Shown: positions 55,709-61,073 of the stretch, piece after piece
How positions within the stretch are numbered: position 1 is the stretch's first letter
Layout: every line of letters starts with the position of its first letter
NCBI RefSeq assembly: GCF_019264485.1
Contig: NZ_JAHVAA010000015.1
Coordinates: forward strand, 204,650 to 268,649
DNA length: 64,000 nucleotides
Direction: 5' to 3'
DNA from: Sediminibacterium sp.
GTDB lineage: Bacteria > Bacteroidota > Bacteroidia > Chitinophagales > Chitinophagaceae
Notes under the pieces: model-generated
What the model saw: the letters and a program-made list of their open reading frames with translations, nothing else
Database searches by the model: none
What the model was told of the DNA's origin: nothing
Position numbers and translations under genes: made by a program

Positions 55709-55716
55709 CAAAGGTA
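55709..55716 (-). promoter_or_regulatory. -7 box TACCTTTG for fusA
   Basis: Perfect TAnnTTTG on the minus strand, the same eight bases as the rpsJ promoter at 50604-50611, suggesting common control of the two split parts of the str-S10 cluster. Confidence 0.6.
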
Positions 55717-55765
55717 GGAATAATACCAATTCGCTGAATGGCTCTTGCGGATTAAATTATCCCCT

Positions 55766-55794
55766 AAAAAAAAGCTCCGGAATAAATTCCGGAG
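55766..55794 (-). terminator. Intrinsic terminator of the first FKBP gene
   Basis: CTCCGGAA (55775-55782) and TTCCGGAG (55787-55794) form a perfect stem with a 4-base loop, followed in the minus direction by GC and a run of eight T. It lies 87 bases after the stop. Confidence 0.85.
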
Positions 55795-55880
55795 TAGAGA
55801 TATTTTATTGAAAATGAATGAGTTGTATTAAACTCTACTCAAATCGCCTATTTTTAATGGCTGAGTAAGTGAATATCAGC

Positions 55881-56567
55881 TTATTTTTTTGCTGCCCTTA
55901 CCGATACCAGCGCAATATCATAAATAAGTGGTGTATTAGGCGGAACAGTGTTACCATTACCCGTTGCCCCAAAACCAAGATTTGCAGGAATAAATACCCT
56001 CCAGATAGAGCCTGCTTTCATTCTTAATACCGCATCCTGTAAACCTGGTACCAGTTGACTCACTGTCAGCAGAAACGATTCCTGGTTTGTTTGTGAGTTA
56101 ACAAAAACGGTACCATCGGGTGTTGTACCTGTTACATTTACCACCACTGAATCTTCAGGCTCTGGTGTAACGCCTGTACCACGGGTAATCACTGCATAAC
56201 GAACTCCGCTAGGCATGGTAATTACACCTTTTTGTTTAGCCAATTCTGCAAACAGAGACTGTTCCATCATTACACCTTTTACACCAGCTACATCAGCATC
56301 CAGTACATTGATCATTTTTTCAGCACTGGCTTCGCTGATCATTAATTTCTTTTTAGTCAGAACATCATCTACCGCTTTCTGGAACATGGCTCCTTTAATG
56401 AGTACACCTTTCTTTTCGAGCGATTTAATCATATAAACCCCCAGTGCATACTGAAGTGAGTCCTGAGTTGCTTTTTCTTTGGCAATCTCGGCTGCAGTTT
56501 TTGTTTGAGCACCTGCTGAACCCGCTATAAAAGCTCCTAATATGAGCGTAGAGACTATTTTTTTCAT
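55881..56567 (-). CDS. FKBP-type peptidyl-prolyl isomerase-like exported protein
   Basis: A 228-residue protein with signal peptide (LILGAFIAGSAGAQ), an N-terminal helical dimerisation-like part (DSLQYALGVYMIKSLEKKGV) and a C-terminal FKBP domain (about 125-225, ending PPNTPLIYDIALVSV). Several active-site positions of FKBPs are changed: Tyr of the VHYTG motif is Val (VNVTGTTPDG), the FD pair is FV, and the GW Trp is Leu (LVPGLQDAVLRM). A chaperone role without strong isomerase activity is possible. Start 56567 begins the signal peptide; it is in tandem with a second FKBP gene. Confidence 0.82.
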   Translation of the reverse strand: MKKIVSTLILGAFIAGSAGAQTKTAAEIAKEKATQDSLQYALGVYMIKSLEKKGVLIKGAMFQKAVDDVLTKKKLMISEASAEKMINVLDADVAGVKGVMMEQSLFAELAKQKGVITMPSGVRYAVITRGTGVTPEPEDSVVVNVTGTTPDGTVFVNSQTNQESFLLTVSQLVPGLQDAVLRMKAGSIWRVFIPANLGFGATGNGNTVPPNTPLIYDIALVSVRAAKK

Positions 56568-56642
56568 GTTTGAATAGTTTATTAATACCGAAAATATAAA
56601 GAATTTAGACAATATAAATAAAATCTAGCTTAAAATTTGCTT

Positions 56643-57356
56643 TTACTTCTTTGCTGATCGTATTTCAATTAATTCCACTTCATAGGTAAGTGCGCTTCCT
56701 GGCGGAATTAGATAAGCACCGTTATTACCAGACACTCCTTTTTCACCATGTGCCAAAACGGAAGGTATATACAACTGCCATTTTGCTCCCACAGCCATCT
56801 GCTGAATCGCTTCAGAAAGACCTGGAATCAGTTGTGACAATAATACCGACTGTGGAATTTTATTATTATAGGTATCTTCAAAAACCGTTCCATCTGCAAG
56901 TGAGCCTTTTAAATTTACTACAACAGAATCGGCAGACACAGGCCGGGGCCCCTGCCCTGACCGCAGAATAAAGTAATGAACACCATTTGGAAAAATACCC
57001 AGCCCAGGTCTTTGCTTGATATTAGTGAACAATTGCTGTTCAAGTTTATATGCTCTATCTTTCTGGGTAATGCGCTGGTAGGCTGTAATAAGAGGACTGA
57101 TGATGGAATCCGGGAGCATCCTCGGCTTATTTTGGAAAATATCATCCATTCCTTTAATAAATAAAGTGGGATTTTCAATAAGAAAGCCCTGATTATTTAC
57201 CCATTGAGCGAGAAATGCACCAATAGCATACTGAAGAGAGTCTTTGATATTAGTCAATCTTATTGCAGTATTAGCAGGAACAGTTTTAGGTGTGTTTTTT
57301 TGGGCATTTCCAAATACTAAAAACAGAGAAAACAGAAGGGTTAAAATTATTTTCAT
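56643..57356 (-). CDS. FKBP-type peptidyl-prolyl isomerase-like exported protein (tandem paralog)
   Basis: A 237-residue paralog of the downstream gene, with signal peptide (LLFSLFLVFGNAQ), DSLQYAIGAFLAQWVNNQGF and a C-terminal FKBP domain (VVVNLKGSLADGTVFEDTYN; LIPGLSEAIQQMAVGAKW; PPGSALTYEVELIEI). Again Tyr of the usual HYTG is replaced (NLKG), Asp after Phe is Glu, and GW is GL. The 75-base gap to the next gene (56567) suggests cotranscription. Confidence 0.8.
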   Translation of the reverse strand: MKIILTLLFSLFLVFGNAQKNTPKTVPANTAIRLTNIKDSLQYAIGAFLAQWVNNQGFLIENPTLFIKGMDDIFQNKPRMLPDSIISPLITAYQRITQKDRAYKLEQQLFTNIKQRPGLGIFPNGVHYFILRSGQGPRPVSADSVVVNLKGSLADGTVFEDTYNNKIPQSVLLSQLIPGLSEAIQQMAVGAKWQLYIPSVLAHGEKGVSGNNGAYLIPPGSALTYEVELIEIRSAKK

Positions 57357-57440
57357 CTTATGACCGTAAATGAAAATACAAGATAAACAATCAGTTGCAG
57401 ATATTATTAACCCGATACTTAAATTAACAGTTTAATACAC

Positions 57441-58193
57441 CTAAAACATAAACAAAGGCATATTGGTTCTATAGCAGTAAAAACTTACAATAGCTGTTCT
57501 TGTAGCATCATTTCCATTGGCTGTTTGTTGTTTTGATACATTCCCTGTTGCCCCTGAAGTTGTGCGAATAAGATGTGCAAATGTTGCACTCTGATCAGTC
57601 CCTTGCCTGTTCCTGTATTGAGCATTTCCGGTAACAGCCCATCCGGTTCCGCTAATATCATTTAAATTACCCCAGGAATTATCGTCAGCGGTAAACCATG
57701 AAGCAAGTGTAACAGTGTTTGCATTGTCGGTTGTAACACCTGTTCTTGTTATGGTTGCAGCAGCAGCCGATCCGGTTTGTACCTGATCTACATCCAGTTT
57801 CCATGCATAACCTCGACTGGGGGGTCTGAATACGTGCATTGTAATGGTGTTCCCTCCTGTTCCACTCATACTGATAGAAGGGTTTGCTGTCCACGTACCA
57901 TTAAAGCGGCACCAGAAAATACGTGCCGAAACATTCGCAGTTCCGGTAAGTGCGGGTAAAGCGTTCCAGTCCTGCCCACCCGTTGCACTGATAGTGAAGG
58001 TAATATTGGAAACTCTTCTTTGACCAATAAGTAATATCAGATCTCCGTCTTCCATATCTGCCGGTGGTGTAACAGCAGGAGTTGCATTGTTTAATGACCC
58101 ATTATCAGCAGGATTAGAATTACTGTCGTGATACTCAATCTGTGCATATCCGATAAATGGAAGTAATAAAAAAAATGATAGTAAAAATTTCAT
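57441..58193 (-). CDS. Exported protein of an unnamed paralogous family, copy 1
   Basis: A 250-residue protein with signal peptide (FLLSFFLLLPFIGYAQ). It shares with three neighbours a common plan: NPADNG near the N-terminus, VTPPADMEDGDLILLIG, an aromatic TGGQDWNALP strand, IFWCRFNGTWTANPSI, MHVFRPP, SWFTADDNSWG and QYRN..GTD..ATFAHLI. The pattern suggests a beta-sandwich or jelly-roll surface domain; the family name and function are not known to me. The start at 58193 begins the signal peptide. A 4 x 11 bp repeat array lies 124 bases upstream. Confidence 0.75.
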   Translation of the reverse strand: MKFLLSFFLLLPFIGYAQIEYHDSNSNPADNGSLNNATPAVTPPADMEDGDLILLIGQRRVSNITFTISATGGQDWNALPALTGTANVSARIFWCRFNGTWTANPSISMSGTGGNTITMHVFRPPSRGYAWKLDVDQVQTGSAAAATITRTGVTTDNANTVTLASWFTADDNSWGNLNDISGTGWAVTGNAQYRNRQGTDQSATFAHLIRTTSGATGNVSKQQTANGNDATRTAIVSFYCYRTNMPLFMF

Positions 58194-58316
58194 GCAGTAG
58201 TTTTTATTTGTAACTACATGCACAGGGTATAGCTTTTAACAAAAATTATATCATGTTCAGAATGATATAGGAAATTGAATTCATTTAAAAAACTAAAACA
58301 AAATTATACTCCACTA

Positions 58317-58360
58317 ATTAGAGGCTCGTTAGTAATAAATTAAAATCGTATTAGGAAATA
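58317..58360 (-). promoter_or_regulatory. Four 11-bp phased repeats upstream of copy 1
   Basis: Units start at 58317, 58328, 58339 and 58350: ATTAGAGGCTC, GTTAGTAATAA, ATTAAAATCGT, ATTAGGAAATA. The (A/G)TTA(G/A) words are exactly 11 bp apart, as in the other three arrays. Confidence 0.65.
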
Positions 58361-58401
58361 AACAGCTGAGAAAAGTTATCAGCAGATGTTGTATGAGATA
58401 T

Positions 58402-59151
58402 TTATTCCAACATATAGGCTGGCATATTTGTACGGTAAGGATAAAACGTTACGATTGCAGATCGGGTAGCATCATTACCATTAGCAGTTTGACTTTTTGC
58501 TACATCGCCTGTTGCCCCTGCGGTGGTTCTAATCTGATAAGCATACGTAGAACTCTGGTCAGTACCTGCCGTGTTTCTATATTGTCCAGAACCTGCTGTT
58601 GTCCATCCTCCGGAAGGTGCACCCCAGGAATTATCATCAGCAGTAAACCATGCAGCGAGTGTAACCGTGTTAGGTCTGATAGTTGTTACACCTGTTCTTG
58701 TAATACTGGCTGCAGCTGCATGAGCTGTTGTTGCCTGAGCCACATCAATTGCCCATGAATAATTTCTTCCGGGTGGTCTGAATATATGCATTACTACTGT
58801 GTTGGTAGATGATGCTGTCATACCAACTGAAGGGTTGGCAGTCCATGTACCATTAAACCTGCACCAAAAAATTCTTGGTGAAACATTGGTTGTTCCTGTT
58901 AATACTGGTAATGCATTCCAAGTCTGCCCACCCGTTTCGACTACAGTAAGTGTAATATTAGAAGCTCTTCTCTGACCAATCATAATTACCAGATCACCTT
59001 GCTGCATTGATGCGGGTGGGGTAACAGCCACTGTTGCTGAGGCCAATGAAGCAGCAGCAGCATCAGTTGGATTAGCTGAACTATTGAAATACGTGATTTG
59101 TCCTGATGCTGTTAGTGAAAAAAATAGCAGTATGAAAAAAATCGTCTTGAT
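58402..59151 (-). CDS. Exported paralogous-family protein, copy 2, lacking an ATG
   Basis: A 249-codon frame. From 59151 it reads ATC, then KTIFFILLFFSLTASGQITY, a complete signal peptide, and continues through the family plan (VTPPASMQQGDLVIMIG; IFWCRFNGTWTANPSV; AAWFTADDNSWG) to a normal end. No ATG, GTG or TTG precedes the signal peptide in frame; a stop lies shortly upstream. The best explanation is ATG changed to ATC, so it may start at ATC (or the ATT before it), be silent, or reflect a sequencing error. An AGGGAG sequence lies just before. The first conventional start, TTG at 59046, would remove the signal peptide. Confidence 0.65.
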   Translation of the reverse strand: MKTIFFILLFFSLTASGQITYFNSSANPTDAAAASLASATVAVTPPASMQQGDLVIMIGQRRASNITLTVVETGGQTWNALPVLTGTTNVSPRIFWCRFNGTWTANPSVGMTASSTNTVVMHIFRPPGRNYSWAIDVAQATTAHAAAASITRTGVTTIRPNTVTLAAWFTADDNSWGAPSGGWTTAGSGQYRNTAGTDQSSTYAYQIRTTAGATGDVAKSQTANGNDATRSAIVTFYPYRTNMPAYMLE

Positions 59152-59191
59152 AATCTCCCTGAGTTTAGCAACTGCAAGTTGCTAATGCCTC

Positions 59192-59235
59192 ATTAAAGAG
59201 AGATTAGAATAACATTATATATAGGTTAGAGTAAA
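59192..59235 (-). promoter_or_regulatory. Four 11-bp phased repeats upstream of copy 2
   Basis: Units start at 59192, 59203, 59214 and 59225: ATTAAAGAGAG, ATTAGAATAAC, ATTATATATAG, GTTAGAGTAAA. Nearest edge 41 bases from the ATC start site. Confidence 0.75.
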
Positions 59236-59248
59236 AAATTAAGATTCA

Positions 59249-60028
59249 TCAATCCAAAACCATCCTTGGCATATTATGCCCTATCTCATAAAAAGTAATA
59301 ATCATTGCAGTTCCGAGATCGCCTCCTAAAGTTGCCTGATTTTTGCTCACGTTATTGGTTGCACTTGCAGTTGATTTAATATTATGAGCAAAAGTTCCAC
59401 TTATATCAGTACCATTAGTATTCCTGTACTGTGCCGTTCCTGTAACTGTCCAGCCTGTACCTGATAAACTTCCCCATGTATTATCATCGGCTGTAAACCA
59501 TGCAGCAATGGTTACAGAGTTTGGAATTCTTGTAGTTCTTCCTGGTATGGAAACAGTAAAAGGTGAAGCAGGTGCAGTAAAGTCGGTTTCAACCCTGTTG
59601 GCTTCGATAGCCCATCTCAATGAGGCTTTTGTGGGTCTGAAGACATGCATCACCACTGTTGTAGATGTTGAGTTTGAAAAAGCAACTGAAGGGTTGGCTG
59701 CCCATGTGCCATTATACTTGCACCAGAAGAGTCTTGCCCCAACATTGGTATTGCTAATGGCAGCTTCTGCATTCCACGTTTGTCCACCTGTAACCGAAAT
59801 ATTCATGGTAGCAGTTGTATTTCTTACATAGGCAATCATTAATACCAAATCGCCTGTTTGCATAGTAGGGGGTGTAACAGCTACCGTTGCTGCTCCTAAG
59901 GTACCATTATCTGCCGGGTTAGAAGCACTGTTTATATAAGATATCTGGGAATAAACAATATTACTCAAGAAAATCATTACAGCTGCCATGTATAGGCGCA
60001 ATGAGGTTATGGACAAGAGTCTTTTCAC
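59249..60028 (-). CDS. Exported paralogous-family protein, copy 3
   Basis: A 259-residue protein closely related to copy 4 (SASNPADNGTLG; VTPPTMQTGDLVLMIAYVRN; LFWCKYNGTWAANPSV; MHVFRPTKASLRWAIE; AAWFTADDNTWGSLSGTGW; FAHNIKSTASATNNVSKNQ). GTG 60028 gives a signal peptide with the usual basic start (KRLLSITSLRLYMAAVMIF); TTG 60046 and ATG 59989 are alternatives. Same strand as copies 1, 2 and 4. Confidence 0.75.
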   Translation of the reverse strand: MKRLLSITSLRLYMAAVMIFLSNIVYSQISYINSASNPADNGTLGAATVAVTPPTMQTGDLVLMIAYVRNTTATMNISVTGGQTWNAEAAISNTNVGARLFWCKYNGTWAANPSVAFSNSTSTTVVMHVFRPTKASLRWAIEANRVETDFTAPASPFTVSIPGRTTRIPNSVTIAAWFTADDNTWGSLSGTGWTVTGTAQYRNTNGTDISGTFAHNIKSTASATNNVSKNQATLGGDLGTAMIITFYEIGHNMPRMVLD

Positions 60029-60077
60029 TTTGCCGGATTTAGTCAATGTAATATTGACTCACGACCATTAAGTAGAG

Positions 60078-60121
60078 ATTAGAATAAGATTAGAATTAAA
60101 TTAGAATAGTGTTAGATGACT
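60078..60121 (-). promoter_or_regulatory. Four 11-bp phased repeats upstream of copy 3
   Basis: Units start at 60078, 60089, 60100 and 60111: ATTAGAATAAG, ATTAGAATTAA, ATTAGAATAGT, GTTAGATGACT. This is the most regular of the four arrays. Confidence 0.8.
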
Positions 60122-60161
60122 ATTATTACAATTAACGAATTATAACTAAACTATAAACAGT

Positions 60162-60914
60162 TTAATCTAAAATCAATGCAGACATTCCATGAGCCATTTC
60201 GAAGAAAGTAATGATCATTGCCGTACCCAGATCACCACCATTTACTGTCTGATTTTTACTTACATTATTTGTAGCTCCAGCAGTTGTTTTGATATTATGT
60301 GCAAAGGTCCCACTAACATCGGTGCCATTCAAATTTCTGTACTGCGCGGCACCAGTAACAACCCAACCTGTTCCTGCTAAAGTTCCCCAGGAATTATCAT
60401 CAGCTGTAAACCATGCAGCAATGGTTACCGAACTGGGTATGCGTGTTGTTCTGCCTGTAATAGTTACCGTAAATGGATTTGCTGGTGCTACAAAATCTGT
60501 TTCAACTTGATTTGCTTCAATTGCCCATCTTAGTGAAGGTTTTGTGGGTCGAAAAACATGCATAACTACCGTTGTAGAAGTTGCATTAGAAAAAGCAACA
60601 GAAGGGTTAGCTGCCCAGGTACCATTATACCTGCACCAAAATAGTTTGGCACCGATATTTGTATTACTTAATGCGGTTTGTTCACTCCAGACCTGTCCAC
60701 CTGTAACTGATATTGTCATGGTGGCTGTTGTATTTCTTACATAGGCAAACATTAACACAAGGTCGCCTGCTTGCATTGTTGGTGGCGTAACGGCTACGGG
60801 AGTAACACCTAATGTTCCGTTATCAGCAGGATTAGATGCACTATTTATATAAGTGATTTGACAAAAACTTATATAAGGAACTATTAAGAATATTATAATT
60901 GGCAGTTTCTTCAT
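60162..60914 (-). CDS. Exported paralogous-family protein, copy 4
   Basis: A 250-residue protein with a clear signal peptide (KKLPIIIFLIVPYISFCQ) and the family plan (ASNPADNGTLGVTPVAVTPP; FWCRYNGTWAANPSVAF; RPTKPSLRWAIEANQVETDF; AAWFTADDNSWGTLAGTGW; LNGTDVSGTFAHNIKT; GGDLGTAMIITFFE). It is the copy nearest the giant repeat protein and the best-conserved start, so it is the reference for the family. Function unknown; extracellular structural or adhesive role inferred from the beta-rich composition. Confidence 0.8.
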   Translation of the reverse strand: MKKLPIIIFLIVPYISFCQITYINSASNPADNGTLGVTPVAVTPPTMQAGDLVLMFAYVRNTTATMTISVTGGQVWSEQTALSNTNIGAKLFWCRYNGTWAANPSVAFSNATSTTVVMHVFRPTKPSLRWAIEANQVETDFVAPANPFTVTITGRTTRIPSSVTIAAWFTADDNSWGTLAGTGWVVTGAAQYRNLNGTDVSGTFAHNIKTTAGATNNVSKNQTVNGGDLGTAMIITFFEMAHGMSALILD

Positions 60915-60956
60915 TTAGTTGAGACGAGAGACTTTAGTCTCATGACTCAAAAATAC

Positions 60957-61000
60957 ATTAGAATAACATTAGAATAGCATTAAAACGAGATTAAAACACA
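60957..61000 (-). promoter_or_regulatory. Four 11-bp phased repeats upstream of copy 4
   Basis: Units start at 60957, 60968, 60979 and 60990: ATTAGAATAAC, ATTAGAATAGC, ATTAAAACGAG, ATTAAAACACA. Nearest edge 43 bases from the ATG. Confidence 0.8.
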
Positions 61001-61014
61001 ATGTAAGAAGTTAA

Positions 61015-61055
61015 TACTAACAGCCCTTCAATGAAATATCGAAGGGCTGTTAGTA
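61015..61055 (-). terminator. 15-bp hairpin after the giant protein gene
   Basis: TACTAACAGCCCTTC (61015-61029) pairs perfectly with 61041-61055 around an 11-base loop, 18 bases past the stop. The T-run after it is weak, but stem strength supports termination. Confidence 0.7.
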
Positions 61056-61073
61056 TAATGATTATATCGAACT

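Noticed and set aside
58317..61000. 11-bp repeats considered as CRISPR or as coding repeats
   Set aside because: Only four short units per site, no spacer structure, and they lie between genes at similar places before related genes, which fits regulatory sites.
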